DNA of 64,000 nucleotides, taken from contig NZ_JACHEG010000007.1 in NCBI RefSeq assembly GCF_014201355.1, positions 1 to 64,000 on the forward strand, written 5' to 3'. The position numbers and the translations under genes were made by a program. Shown one piece after another: positions 7,850 through 16,521 of this stretch (its first letter is position 1; each line of letters starts with the position of its first letter). A model generated the notes under the pieces. That model made no database searches and was not told the origin of the DNA. It saw only the letters and a list, made by a program, of their open reading frames with translations. The DNA is from Aliirhizobium wenxiniae (lineage in GTDB: Bacteria > Pseudomonadota > Alphaproteobacteria > Rhizobiales > Rhizobiaceae).

Positions 7850-9544
7850 TTACGCGCTTCGCTCGGAAGCGCCTACTCTCGAAAGCAGAATGACCGGCAG
7901 GACACTGATCGCGACGATGGCAAGCGCCGCGATCGATGCTTCCTCATAAGTGCCGCGCGCCGCTTCGCCGTAGAGATGGGTCGCGAATGTTTCGACATTG
8001 AGCGGCCGCAGGAGAAGCGTCGCCGGCAGTTCCTTGATGCAATCGACGAAGACAAGCAGGGCTGCCGCCGAGATCGCGGCCTTCGATAGCGGCAGATGCA
8101 CATGCCGGAACGTGCCGGCCGTCGATTGTCCGAGCGTGCGCGATGCATGATCGAAGGACATGGGAATACGCGAAAGCCCCGCTTCGATGCCGCCGGCGGA
8201 GATCGCCAGGAAACGGACGGTCAGTGCATAGACCACGGCCGCGCCCGATCCCATGAACAAAAGCCCCGTCGAGACGCCGAACCAGTCAAGCGCGGTGCGA
8301 TCGATGAAACGATCGAGGCCGGCCAGCACGATCAGCACTCCGATCGCAACAACAGTACCCGGTGCGGCATAACCGACGGTCGACATGCGAAGCAGCGTGG
8401 CGGAGGTCCTGCCCGGGCGCAAACGGGTCGCATAGGCAACGACAAGCCCGAGAGAAATGGTAGCGACCGTCGCCAGTATCGCGATGGTGAGCGTGCTGAT
8501 CGCCTCGCCGACAAGGCGCGAGGAAAGGCCGGCGAACTGGTAGCGTTTCCAGGCTTCAGTGGTGAGATAGAGCGCCGGAGCGATGAAACCGAGCAAGATC
8601 GGCACAGCTCCGGCGACAAAGAGCAGCAGGCCCTTCAAGGCTGGCACCTTCGCGGGTGTCAGGCCGCGGCTGCGGCGGGCATCGGTCGCGTAACGCTGTT
8701 TTCGCCGCGCCCAGCGCTCGACCGCGACCAGCGCAACCACGATCAGCAGAAGTGCGAGCGCGATCTGCGAAGCGCCCGGAAGATCGGTGCGGGTGATCCA
8801 GGTCGTATAGATCGAGACCGTCATGGTTCTGACCCCGAGAAACTCGGCTGCCCCGACATCGTTGAGCGTTTCCATCAGGGCAAGCGCGACGCCGATCGCT
8901 ACGGCTGGCCGCGCCAGCGGCAGCGCAACGCGCCAGAAGATCGCCCGGCGGGACACACCAAGCGTGCGGGCCGCATCCACGAGATTGCCAGATTGGGTGA
9001 GAAACATCGCTCGTGTGGGAATGTAGACATAGGGGTAAAGCACGAAGCCAAGCAGCAGGATGCAGCCGGTCATCGAGCGGATATCGGGCAAGCGAAATTG
9101 CCGCGGGGTCTCGTAACCTAAAAGCCAACGGATAGCCCCCTGCACCGAGCCGATCGGATGCAGGATATCGAGATAAGCATAGGCGATGATGTAGGTCGGC
9201 ACCGCAAGCGGCAGCAACAGCGCCCATTCCAGCACTCTGCGTCCGGGAAAATCATAGGCGGTGACCAGCCAGGCGGTCGTCGTACCGAGCACTGCGGTAA
9301 CCACCCCCACTCCGAGAAGCAGGATGACTGTATCGATCAATGCCACCGGCAGTATGCTGGAAAAAAGATGCGCCCAGAGACCGACAGATCCCTTCAGCGC
9401 CTCGACAGCCAGACCGGCAATCGGCAGGATGACGATCAGCGCGACGATGGCGGAAAGAGCAAGCCAGTTTCTGCCCGAACGGCCAGCATGGCTGACGACC
9501 GATGGTTCAGCGACCGGGTTGCTGGCAGGCATAGACATATCCAT
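7850..9544 (-). CDS. fbpB: Ferric iron ABC importer, permease (FbpB type)
   Basis: Inner-membrane permease of about 564 residues, the fused double-permease type used by Fbp/Afu/Sfu ferric iron importers. It has two BPD_transp_1 halves of about six helices each, with EAA-type cytoplasmic loops at ARTLGVSRRAIFWRVALPLA and ASRTLGQSTAGTFRHVHLPL. The start is uncertain: ATGs at 9544, 9538 and 9532 are all possible and none has a good ribosome binding site; 9544 is chosen as the first after the hairpin. A longer open frame running back to 9988 overlaps the binding-protein gene in another frame and is not used. It is third in the order ATPase, binding protein, permease. Confidence 0.9.
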   Translation of the reverse strand: MDMSMPASNPVAEPSVVSHAGRSGRNWLALSAIVALIVILPIAGLAVEALKGSVGLWAHLFSSILPVALIDTVILLLGVGVVTAVLGTTTAWLVTAYDFPGRRVLEWALLLPLAVPTYIIAYAYLDILHPIGSVQGAIRWLLGYETPRQFRLPDIRSMTGCILLLGFVLYPYVYIPTRAMFLTQSGNLVDAARTLGVSRRAIFWRVALPLARPAVAIGVALALMETLNDVGAAEFLGVRTMTVSIYTTWITRTDLPGASQIALALLLIVVALVAVERWARRKQRYATDARRSRGLTPAKVPALKGLLLFVAGAVPILLGFIAPALYLTTEAWKRYQFAGLSSRLVGEAISTLTIAILATVATISLGLVVAYATRLRPGRTSATLLRMSTVGYAAPGTVVAIGVLIVLAGLDRFIDRTALDWFGVSTGLLFMGSGAAVVYALTVRFLAISAGGIEAGLSRIPMSFDHASRTLGQSTAGTFRHVHLPLSKAAISAAALLVFVDCIKELPATLLLRPLNVETFATHLYGEAARGTYEEASIAALAIVAISVLPVILLSRVGASERSA

Positions 9545-9556
9545 GAAATAAAAGAC

Positions 9557-9587
9557 GCAAGGCGCCCCGTTTTCCAGAGCGCCTTGC
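9557..9587 (-). terminator. Attenuator hairpin between binding protein and permease genes
   Basis: A perfect 9-base stem (9557-9565 with 9579-9587) closes a 13-base loop and is followed on the minus strand by GTCTTTTATTT. This is an intrinsic terminator or attenuator that would lower permease expression relative to the binding protein. Confidence 0.75.
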
Positions 9588-9594
9588 AAATTCC

Positions 9595-10617
9595 TTAGTT
9601 GTCGAAGCCGACCTTGTCGACCAGTTCGCTTGCCTGCTTGCGATGGCTGACGATTTCGGAAAGCGGCTTGTTGTCGATCTTCAGCTCGCCGAAGGAGGCG
9701 ATAATCGGATCGGCGGCAACGCCGGCCTTGACCGGGTATTCGTAATTGGCCTCGGCGTAGATCTTCTGGGCTTCGTCGGAGACAAGATATTCGAGGAACT
9801 TCACGGCTTCGGCCTTGTTCGGCGAATTTTTCGCGACAGCCGCGCCGCTGATGTTCACCTGGGTGCCGCCATCCTTGAAGGTCGGCAACACGACCTTGAT
9901 GGCTTCGGCCCACTTGACCTGTTCCTCGCCGCCCTTGCCGGATTTCATCAGGCCGACATAGTAGGAATTGGCAATGCCAATATCGCAAATACCGCCGAGA
10001 ATGTCCTTGGCCGCGTCGCGATCACCACCGGCAGCCTTGCGCGCGAGGTTGGCCTTTACGCCAGTCAGCCACTTTTCGGTTTCTTCCGCGCCGTAGTGGG
10101 CAATGTAATCGGCAAACAGCGCCGTATTGTAGGGATGCTGGCCAGAGCGGATGCAGACCTTGCCCTTCCACTTCGGATCAGCCAGATCCTCGTAATTGAA
10201 GGAGGCGAGGTCGAGATCCTTGGCGGCGTAGAGCACGCGCGCACGGTAGGAGAGACCGAACCAATGGCCCTTGCCGTCACGCAGCTCGGCCGGAACGGCG
10301 CCGCTCAGAACGGAGGATTCGATCGGCTGTGTCACGCCCTTTTCGGCGAGATCAACGAGATTGCCGGCATCGACCGCCATCAGGATATCGGCCGGAGAGC
10401 TTGCCCCTTCCGATGCGACGCGTTCAGCCAATCCATCCTTCAGGAATACCGTGTTGACCTTCGTGCCGGTCGACTTGGTATAGGCTTCAAGAAGCGGGGC
10501 GATCAGGGCCGGTTCACGCGTCGTGTAGACGTTGATCTCGGCAGCCGATGCCAGCGACGGAGCCACAAACATAGAGGTGGCCAGAAGCGTGGTGGTGAAG
10601 AAAGTGTGCGGGTTCAT
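9595..10617 (-). CDS. fbpA: Ferric iron ABC importer, periplasmic binding protein (FbpA type)
   Basis: Periplasmic Fe(III)-binding protein of 340 residues (SBP_bac_6/FutA-FbpA class). A signal peptide ends at ASAAE near residue 26, followed by the family opening INVYTTREPALIAPL. The adjacent tyrosines in IANSYYVGL (around residue 215) match the pair that binds iron in FbpA proteins. GDRDAAKDI and the C-terminal FLEYLVSDEAQKIYA segment are also typical. Its own promoter probably lies at 10618-10754, where a TGA-N9-TCA iron box is found. A terminator hairpin follows it. Confidence 0.93.
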   Translation of the reverse strand: MNPHTFFTTTLLATSMFVAPSLASAAEINVYTTREPALIAPLLEAYTKSTGTKVNTVFLKDGLAERVASEGASSPADILMAVDAGNLVDLAEKGVTQPIESSVLSGAVPAELRDGKGHWFGLSYRARVLYAAKDLDLASFNYEDLADPKWKGKVCIRSGQHPYNTALFADYIAHYGAEETEKWLTGVKANLARKAAGGDRDAAKDILGGICDIGIANSYYVGLMKSGKGGEEQVKWAEAIKVVLPTFKDGGTQVNISGAAVAKNSPNKAEAVKFLEYLVSDEAQKIYAEANYEYPVKAGVAADPIIASFGELKIDNKPLSEIVSHRKQASELVDKVGFDN

Positions 10618-10660
10618 GGTACTCCCCCTTTGGAATGAACACGCAACGCTTGCAGCAGTT

Positions 10661-10679
10661 CTTGACCTGATTGGTCAAG
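10661..10679 (-). promoter_or_regulatory. Candidate iron-responsive operator (RirA-type IRO box)
   Basis: The palindrome CTTGACCAATCAGGTCAAG (minus strand) has 7-base arms around 5 bases and contains TGA-N9-TCA, the core described for the rhizobial RirA operator. It lies about 45 bases before the FbpA start and carries a TTGACC that could act as the -35. The RirA assignment rests on motif match and on the iron transport genes, not on a scored search. Confidence 0.5.
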
Positions 10680-10754
10680 TTTAAAGTTCAACCGAAGATA
10701 CGCATCACGCAAACTTTATCAAGCCGCAAGGCACCAAGACAACCAATAGGAGCA

Positions 10755-11789
10755 TTAGAATGCCAGAACGCGCTCTGCAGTAATGGAAATCCTGACTGTG
10801 TCCGTACCTTCCGGCAGGCGATCGAGAGCAATGGCCCTCAACGGCATCTCCACTCCCTCGACGGCGAGCAGGATATGTTCGGTTTCCCCGTGGAAGATCC
10901 GTTGCTTGACGCGTGCAGGAATATCGCCTTGGTCGAGCGAAATGGAAATTGCCTGTGGCCGGATATGGACGGTAGTCTTTCCGTCGTCTGCGGCCGCGTA
11001 GTTCAGCCGGAAGCTGCCGATCGCAGTCTCGATCCTGTCGCCTTTACGAATACCCGGCACCTTGTTCGAAAGGCAGAAGAAGTCGGCCGCATAGGCGCTT
11101 GTCGGCCGGTCATAAAGATCATAGCCGGATCCTGCCTGCACGATTTCGCCTGCGCGCATCAACACCACGCGATCACCGGTGGAAAGCGCTTCCTGCGGAT
11201 CATGGGTAACCATGATAACGGTCGTGTCGAGCGATTTCAAAAGCGACAACGTTTCGGCCCGAACCTGCCCACGCAAGCCCTGATCGAGGTTGGAGAAGGG
11301 TTCGTCCATAAGAACGATGCCGGGCCTCGGCGCCAGCGCCCTTGCAAGCGCCACACGCTGCTGCTCACCACCTGAAAGCGTGTGCGGAAAGCGTTCCAGC
11401 AGATGCTCAATCCCGATGCGCCGGATGACATCCTCGGCATTGGCAGAAGCCTCCGTCTGTGCGTGTCGCTTCAGGCCGAAGAGGATGTTTTCGCGGACGC
11501 TGAGATGCGGGAAAAGTGCGTAATCCTGGAAAACGAAGCCAACCCCGCGCTTTTCCGGCTCGACGAACTGTCGGCCGTCAACCTCCTGACCATCGAGAAA
11601 GACCTGGCCGGAATCGACGGTTTCCACTCCCGAAATGATACGCAGCAGCGTGGACTTTCCGCAGCCCGAGTGCCCAACGAGAGAAACGACCTCGCCTTTG
11701 CGAATATCGATCGATATGTCGCGGACGGCTGGTGTCGTTGCGAATGAGCGACTGACATTGACAAGCTTTACGGCGATATCTGTTTTCAT
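10755..11789 (-). CDS. fbpC: Ferric iron ABC importer, ATPase (FbpC type)
   Basis: ATP-binding subunit of 344 residues. Walker A is GHSGCGKST near residue 40, Q-loop FVFQDYALFPH, signature LSGGEQQRVALARALA, Walker B IVLMDEPFSNLD and the switch His in VMVTHD. A C-terminal regulatory extension (TOBE-like, from about residue 240) is present, as in FbpC/PotA ATPases. The ATG at 11789 follows CAGGAACGCC, so the longer in-frame start is unlikely. It is the promoter-proximal gene of the iron importer. Confidence 0.92.
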   Translation of the reverse strand: MKTDIAVKLVNVSRSFATTPAVRDISIDIRKGEVVSLVGHSGCGKSTLLRIISGVETVDSGQVFLDGQEVDGRQFVEPEKRGVGFVFQDYALFPHLSVRENILFGLKRHAQTEASANAEDVIRRIGIEHLLERFPHTLSGGEQQRVALARALAPRPGIVLMDEPFSNLDQGLRGQVRAETLSLLKSLDTTVIMVTHDPQEALSTGDRVVLMRAGEIVQAGSGYDLYDRPTSAYAADFFCLSNKVPGIRKGDRIETAIGSFRLNYAAADDGKTTVHIRPQAISISLDQGDIPARVKQRIFHGETEHILLAVEGVEMPLRAIALDRLPEGTDTVRISITAERVLAF

Positions 11790-11903
11790 GGCGTTCCTGC
11801 CCCCTGTGGCGTGGGAAACTGCCATAGCGGCCAGACAGAGTGAAGACCAACACAATCACGATGAGGCGAAATCAACATCGCCTCGTTCGTTCCTGTCCGG
11901 TTT

Positions 11904-12056
11904 CTACCCCAAAAAACCGTGATGCGGTTGGGCGTCTGTCGGCCAGTTCTGAAGCGTGTGGATACGCTTTGCCTCATGCATCAAGGGAATTGAGCAGACC
12001 ACAAGCACGAGAACGGCAACATAGATCATGCCGGGACGGGTTCTAAATGCATTCAC
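11904..12056 (-). CDS. Possible 50-residue single-pass membrane protein
   Basis: A short frame of 50 residues that is easily missed. It starts at GTG 12054-12056, preceded at ten bases by GTAGGAG, a good ribosome binding site, and ends at TAG 11904-11906. It reads as a short basic N-terminus (VNAFRTRPG), one hydrophobic helix (MIYVAVLVLVVCSIPLM) and a polar histidine-rich tail ending QPHHGFLG. This is the layout of a small inner-membrane protein. A 7-base inverted repeat (11863-11869 with 11878-11884) lies just downstream, possibly a weak terminator. No family is recognised. It sits between the iron ATPase gene and the divergent lipid A modification operon. Confidence 0.45.
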   Translation of the reverse strand: MNAFRTRPGMIYVAVLVLVVCSIPLMHEAKRIHTLQNWPTDAQPHHGFLG

Positions 12057-12169
12057 GAGACGCCAACTCCTACTCCGATTGTCGCAAAATGCAGCGCCAA
12101 GCTGACATCCGGCTGAACGCGACGCGCGCAGGAGAAGATTTTTGACATTCAGGTGACAGTCAGGATCGG

Positions 12170-13861
12170 ATGCGATTTCGCCGGCAACAGAAACTGCCGG
12201 GAGCCTTCTCCTTGTCCATTACCAGCATGTCCCGCCCTGCCCGTCGCTTCATCCGACCACAGATCGGCAGCGTCACTCTCGCCGTCCTCGGGGCTCTCTA
12301 CCTGATTGCCTTTACCAACCGCATGTTCTTCACGCGCGCCTATAGCTATTTCGACAGCCACCTGGCGTTTGGCGCTTTTGCCCTGGGTCTGACGTGCCTT
12401 TTTGCCGCCTTCATGATCGCGGTCTCGGTCAAGTATCTTCTGAAACCCGTCCTGATCCTGATGATCTTCAGCGCCGCCTCGGCCTCATGGTTCATGGACC
12501 GGTTCGGCACCATTATCGATGTCGACATGATCCGCAACGCGGCGCAGACGACACCGTCCGAAGCCGGCCACCTGATCACCCCCGCCTACCTGCTGCACAT
12601 GACGATATTCGGCCTGATACCGGCGCTGCTGGTCTGCTGGGTGCGCATCGAGCACCGCAGGTTCTTGTCCAAGGTGGGCTGGAATCTCGCGGCGATCGTG
12701 CCGCTCCTGCTTGTAGCACTCGCCTGTGGCGTTAGCAGCTCGCGCAGCATCGCCGCCGTCGCGCGACTGCACAAGGACATGATCCTGACGCTCAACCCGT
12801 TCCTGCCAATCGGAAGTGCGGTTGCCTTCACCCTGGCCAGCGAAGCAGACAAGAATATCGTGGCAAAGCCACTCGGTACCGATGCGAAAGTTGCCTCCTC
12901 CCCGGCATCGGGCAAGCCACGCGTGCTGGTCATCGTGACCGGAGAAACAGCTCGCGCCGAAAACTTTTCACTCAGTGGTTATAACCGCGAGACCAATCCC
13001 GAACTCAAGAAGCGTGACATCACCTATTTCCCGCAAACCTCGAGTTGCGGCACGGCGACGGCGGTCTCGGTGCCTTGCATGTTTTCCAACCTGACACGGC
13101 ACGGCTATTCCCATCGCGCCGGACTTGCGAACGAAAACCTGCTCGACGTGCTTGGCCATGCCGGCATCAAGACCGAATGGTGGGACGACAATACGGGCAG
13201 CAAGGGCGTCGCCGACCGCACCGTTTACAGGTCCTTCTCCGATGCCAACGACCCGCGTTACTGCAAGGATCACGAATGCCTCGACGACGGCATGGTTGCC
13301 GAACTCAACGGCTGGCTTTCAAATATCAAAGGCGACAGCGTTCTGGTTCTGCATCAGCTCGGCAGTCACGGTCCGGCCTATTACCAGAGATACACGCAGG
13401 AATTTGCCCGTTTCACGCCGGAATGCCGCACAGCCGAACTCGGCACCTGTGATCGCCAGGCAGTCGTCAACGCCTACGACAACAGCATTCTTTACACCGA
13501 CCATATCCTGGCCTCGGTCATCGACATCCTGAAGGCGCGCGAAGACAAGATCGCTCCCACGATGATCTATATGTCCGACCACGGCGAGTCGCTCGGTGAA
13601 AACGGGCTCTATCTGCATGGCGCGCCCTACATCATAGCCCCGTCGCAGCAGACCCATGTTCCCTTCGTCCTGTGGCAGGGATCCGAGATGAAGGCCTCGG
13701 TCGACGCTTCCTGTGTCTCGAAACGAGCGGGCGAAGAAGCCTCGCACGACAATCTCTTCCACACCGCACTCGGCGTCATGGCGGTGAAGACCTCCGTCTA
13801 CAATCCCAATCTCGATGTGCTCGGCGCGTGCCGCAAGACGGAAGGAAAGCCAAACTCATGA
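12170..13861 (+). CDS. eptA: Lipid A phosphoethanolamine transferase
   Basis: Inner-membrane enzyme of up to 563 residues that moves phosphoethanolamine from phosphatidylethanolamine to lipid A on the periplasmic face, lowering its negative charge. The N-terminal half has about five membrane helices (DUF1705 region). The periplasmic sulfatase-fold domain starts near residue 250. It has the metal ligand Glu in TGETARAENFS, the nucleophile Thr295 in SCGTATAVSVPCMFS, and the Asp-His pair in MSDHGESLGENG. The start at 12170 has AGGA close in front; ATG 12227 is an alternative that would begin MSRPARRF. The 3' end overlaps the diacylglycerol kinase gene. Confidence 0.92.
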   Translation: MRFRRQQKLPGAFSLSITSMSRPARRFIRPQIGSVTLAVLGALYLIAFTNRMFFTRAYSYFDSHLAFGAFALGLTCLFAAFMIAVSVKYLLKPVLILMIFSAASASWFMDRFGTIIDVDMIRNAAQTTPSEAGHLITPAYLLHMTIFGLIPALLVCWVRIEHRRFLSKVGWNLAAIVPLLLVALACGVSSSRSIAAVARLHKDMILTLNPFLPIGSAVAFTLASEADKNIVAKPLGTDAKVASSPASGKPRVLVIVTGETARAENFSLSGYNRETNPELKKRDITYFPQTSSCGTATAVSVPCMFSNLTRHGYSHRAGLANENLLDVLGHAGIKTEWWDDNTGSKGVADRTVYRSFSDANDPRYCKDHECLDDGMVAELNGWLSNIKGDSVLVLHQLGSHGPAYYQRYTQEFARFTPECRTAELGTCDRQAVVNAYDNSILYTDHILASVIDILKAREDKIAPTMIYMSDHGESLGENGLYLHGAPYIIAPSQQTHVPFVLWQGSEMKASVDASCVSKRAGEEASHDNLFHTALGVMAVKTSVYNPNLDVLGACRKTEGKPNS

Positions 13862-14325
13862 CTGTTCCCGATTATGCCCCCATCGGAACGGTCGGAAGGC
13901 CGGTCACAAAAAAGGCTGATGAACTGCCGCCTGTCTCCATCAGCCCCTCGTCCCCCATCGAGAAAGTGACCGGCAGCCGGCACCTCAAGGCAGCGTTCGG
14001 TTATTCGCTGAACGGTGCCTTGAGGTTGCTGCGCGAAACCGCATTCCGCCACGAGATTATTGCCGGCGTGGCAATATTCGCAGCTTTTGCCGCAGTCGGT
14101 GCGAGCTTCTCCGATTACGTGATGATGGCAATCGTCATGCTGGGCCTCTTTGCGGCGGAAGCGCTCAATACCGCCATTGAGGAGATCATCGACCGCATCT
14201 CGCCCGAATGGTCCGACACCGGCCGGCATGCCAAGGATCTCGGCTCCTTTGCCGTCTTCTGCCTGCTTGTCGTGAACGGCCTCACCGCCGCTTTCGTCAT
14301 CATCCCGAAATTCGTCTCGTCATGA
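13858..14325 (+). CDS. dgkA: Diacylglycerol kinase
   Basis: Small integral membrane kinase of 155 residues that phosphorylates diacylglycerol to phosphatidic acid. After a non-conserved N-terminal extension of about 40 residues come the three membrane helices of prokaryotic DgkA, with the amphipathic ALRLLRETAFRHE segment and the catalytic ALNTAIEEIIDR motif. The ATG overlaps the eptA stop (ATGA), so the two are translated together. The logic is clear: EptA leaves diacylglycerol when it removes phosphoethanolamine, and DgkA recycles it. The longer frame starting at 13672 overlaps eptA and is rejected as start. Confidence 0.92.
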   Translation: MTVPDYAPIGTVGRPVTKKADELPPVSISPSSPIEKVTGSRHLKAAFGYSLNGALRLLRETAFRHEIIAGVAIFAAFAAVGASFSDYVMMAIVMLGLFAAEALNTAIEEIIDRISPEWSDTGRHAKDLGSFAVFCLLVVNGLTAAFVIIPKFVSS

Positions 14326-14420
14326 TCCCGCAGACGCCTCCTTCCCCTCTCGAATTTTATCCCCCTACTCTGCTAAACGGTGGGTATAAGATAATATCGC
14401 GATGGGACGGAGCAGGCAGT

Positions 14421-15083
14421 TTGAGGGTTCTTCTGGTTGAAGATGATGCAACGCTTGGAGAAGCGGTGCGCGATCATGTTGCAAGTGGTGATCATGCAGT
14501 CGATTGGATGAAGACGATCGACACGGCGACAAGCGCGCTTGCAACCACCAGCTATGGCCTGATCCTGCTTGACCTTCGCCTGCCCGATGGCAGCGGGATT
14601 GCTCTTCTGAAGGAATTCCGCGCCCGTGGGGTTACCACGCCGGTAATTATCCTGACGGCACATGACCAGATATCGGACCGTATCGAGGGCTTGAATAGCG
14701 GCGCAGACGACTATCTGGTGAAGCCGTTCAATCTCGGAGAACTGACGGCCCGGATGCTGGCGGTGAGCCGCCGTTACAGCGGCCGGCCGGTGTCTCTGGT
14801 GCGCATCGGGGATATAGAGATAGACGCAGCGACCCGCCGGGTAACGGTGGGAGGCGAAGTCATCGATCTGTCCAGCCGCGAATGGGCGGTGCTGGACAGC
14901 CTTTCGGCGCGACCGGGCGCCGTCGTGTCCAAGCCTCAGATCGAGGAAGCCCTTTACGCCTTTGGTTCCGAAATCGAAAGCAACACCGTCGAGGTCTATG
15001 TGAGCCGGCTGCGCAAAAAGCTCGGTCGGGATCACATCGCCACGCTGCGCGGTATCGGCTACCGGCTGGGACGCGAACAATGA
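14421..15083 (+). CDS. Response regulator, OmpR/PmrA family
   Basis: DNA-binding response regulator of 220 residues. The receiver domain begins MRVLLVEDDATLGEAV and has the acceptor Asp51 in ILLDLRLPDG and Lys in DDYLVKPFN. The winged helix follows from about residue 125, with SRLRKKLGRDHIATLRGIGYRL at its end. The usual RR start falls on a TTG at 14421, preceded by GGAGCAGG; an ATG at 14322 overlapping the dgkA stop would add 33 non-conserved residues and is the alternative. It is coupled to the kinase gene. The position after eptA and dgkA suggests it controls lipid A modification, as PmrA does. Confidence 0.88.
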   Translation: MRVLLVEDDATLGEAVRDHVASGDHAVDWMKTIDTATSALATTSYGLILLDLRLPDGSGIALLKEFRARGVTTPVIILTAHDQISDRIEGLNSGADDYLVKPFNLGELTARMLAVSRRYSGRPVSLVRIGDIEIDAATRRVTVGGEVIDLSSREWAVLDSLSARPGAVVSKPQIEEALYAFGSEIESNTVEVYVSRLRKKLGRDHIATLRGIGYRLGREQ

Positions 15084-16456
15084 GCCTTTTCAGCCGGGCA
15101 ACAGGCCCGTCTATGACCCGGCGGCTGATCCTGTCGCTGACATTTGCAATGACATTCCTCTGGCTGCTGGCGGTAGGCCTTGGTCTTGTCGTGATGGAGG
15201 AAGAACTTGCCGAAATCTTCGATGGCACGCTTCAGGATACGGCCGAACGGCTCGTACCACTTGTCGTCGACGATCTCGAACATCGCGGGATGTTGGGGGT
15301 CCCCTCTGACAATAGCCCGGGAGCAGCACCACAACAGTTGCAGACAGCCAGTTCAAGCGGCGATCACGAGTATCTGATCTACCAGGTACGCGACCCATCC
15401 GGCCGTGTGCTGATAAGGTCCCATGACGCGCCGGAAGGGGCATTCGAAACGCCATTGAAGGCCGGTTTCTGGAAAAATGCGACCTACCAGTTCTACACGG
15501 CCACAAGCGAGGATCGCCGGATCTTCGTTCAGGTTGCCGATGCCTTCGAGAACCGCGAAGAGGCCGTCCGGGAAGGCGCGATCGCGCTGTTTCTTCCGCT
15601 TATACTGCTGATACCGGTCAGCGGCATGATGATCTGGCTCGTGGTTCGCCGCGCCGTGCGGCCTGTCGGCGAACTGCGCCGCGAGATCGAGACCAAGGAT
15701 GGCGGCAACATGGAGCCGATCGATGCTTCCATCCTGCCGCGCGAACTGCAGCCGATCGCGGTTTCCGTCAACCTGTTGATGACACGGCTCAGAACCGCGC
15801 TCGATGCCGAGCGGGAGTTCACCTCCAACAGCGCGCACGAACTGCGCACACCGATCGCCGGCGCTCTGGCGCAAACGCAGATGCTGATCGCCGAGCTGAC
15901 CGACAGTCCCAGCCGTCATCGCGCCGGCCAGATCGAGGCATCGTTGACACGCCTCAGCCACCTTGCCGAAAAGCTGCTCCAGCTATCGCGTGCCGAGGCG
16001 GGTATCGGCATTGCCGACAAGCCGGCTGATCTCGGCCGCATATTGGAAATGGTGCTGACCGATTTCTGGCGCGGCATGGCCAACCCTTCGCGCCTGATAT
16101 TCCATCGCGCACCCGGTGCGCAGCTGACAGGTCCGTTCAGCGAAGACGCCTTTGCCATTGTCCTGCGAAACCTGATCGAAAACGCGCTTGTACATGGCAG
16201 ACCAAAAGAACCGGTCGAAGTGTTTCTCGAAGACGGCGGGCCCGTGCGCATCGTCAATGCTGCGCCTGCCATGACGGAAGCCGACCTTGCCTCAATCCGC
16301 AGACGTTTCAGCCGCGGCAAGACAGAAGCTGCAGGCTCAGGGCTTGGCTTGTCGATTGTCGAAAGATTGCTCGGGCAGATGAACGGCCGTCTCCAACTGC
16401 TATCACCGGCGACAGGCAGAGATGACGGGTTCGAGGCAAGAATCGTTCTGTCTTAG
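15080..16456 (+). CDS. Membrane sensor histidine kinase (PmrB/QseC type)
   Basis: Sensor kinase of 458 residues. Helix 1 is at about 16-38, a periplasmic sensor region at 40-165, helix 2 at about 168-190, then a HAMP linker. The H-box is NSAHELRTPIAG with His253, the N-box LRNLIENALVHG and the G2 box GSGLGLSIV. The G1 box, normally DxGxG, reads VNAAPAMTE, so the usual Asp is missing; some kinases of this type share an Asn there. The start overlaps the regulator stop (ATGA). It ends the eptA-dgkA-regulator-kinase operon and would sense envelope signals such as cations or cationic peptides (family-based). Confidence 0.9.
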   Translation: MSLFSRATGPSMTRRLILSLTFAMTFLWLLAVGLGLVVMEEELAEIFDGTLQDTAERLVPLVVDDLEHRGMLGVPSDNSPGAAPQQLQTASSSGDHEYLIYQVRDPSGRVLIRSHDAPEGAFETPLKAGFWKNATYQFYTATSEDRRIFVQVADAFENREEAVREGAIALFLPLILLIPVSGMMIWLVVRRAVRPVGELRREIETKDGGNMEPIDASILPRELQPIAVSVNLLMTRLRTALDAEREFTSNSAHELRTPIAGALAQTQMLIAELTDSPSRHRAGQIEASLTRLSHLAEKLLQLSRAEAGIGIADKPADLGRILEMVLTDFWRGMANPSRLIFHRAPGAQLTGPFSEDAFAIVLRNLIENALVHGRPKEPVEVFLEDGGPVRIVNAAPAMTEADLASIRRRFSRGKTEAAGSGLGLSIVERLLGQMNGRLQLLSPATGRDDGFEARIVLS

Positions 16457-16465
16457 AACGGCAAA

Positions 16466-16491
16466 CGCGACCGGATATGATACCGGTCGCG
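16466..16491. terminator. Hairpin between convergent genes
   Basis: CGCGACCGG at 16466-16474 pairs perfectly with CCGGTCGCG at 16483-16491 around an 8-base loop. ATTTT follows on the plus strand and TTTGCC on the minus strand. It lies between the kinase gene and the yceI gene and may end transcription in both directions. Confidence 0.65.
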
Positions 16492-16521
16492 CCATTTTCA
16501 GCTCGACATGTGAGACTGTTA

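Noticed and set aside
8096..9121. 341-codon open frame on the plus strand
   Set aside because: It lies antisense to the iron permease, has no ribosome binding site and translates to low-complexity Arg/Gly/Glu-rich sequence typical of GC-rich shadows.
9545..9988. N-terminal extension of the iron permease
   Set aside because: It overlaps the binding-protein gene and a terminator hairpin, and its translation is not hydrophobic or conserved.
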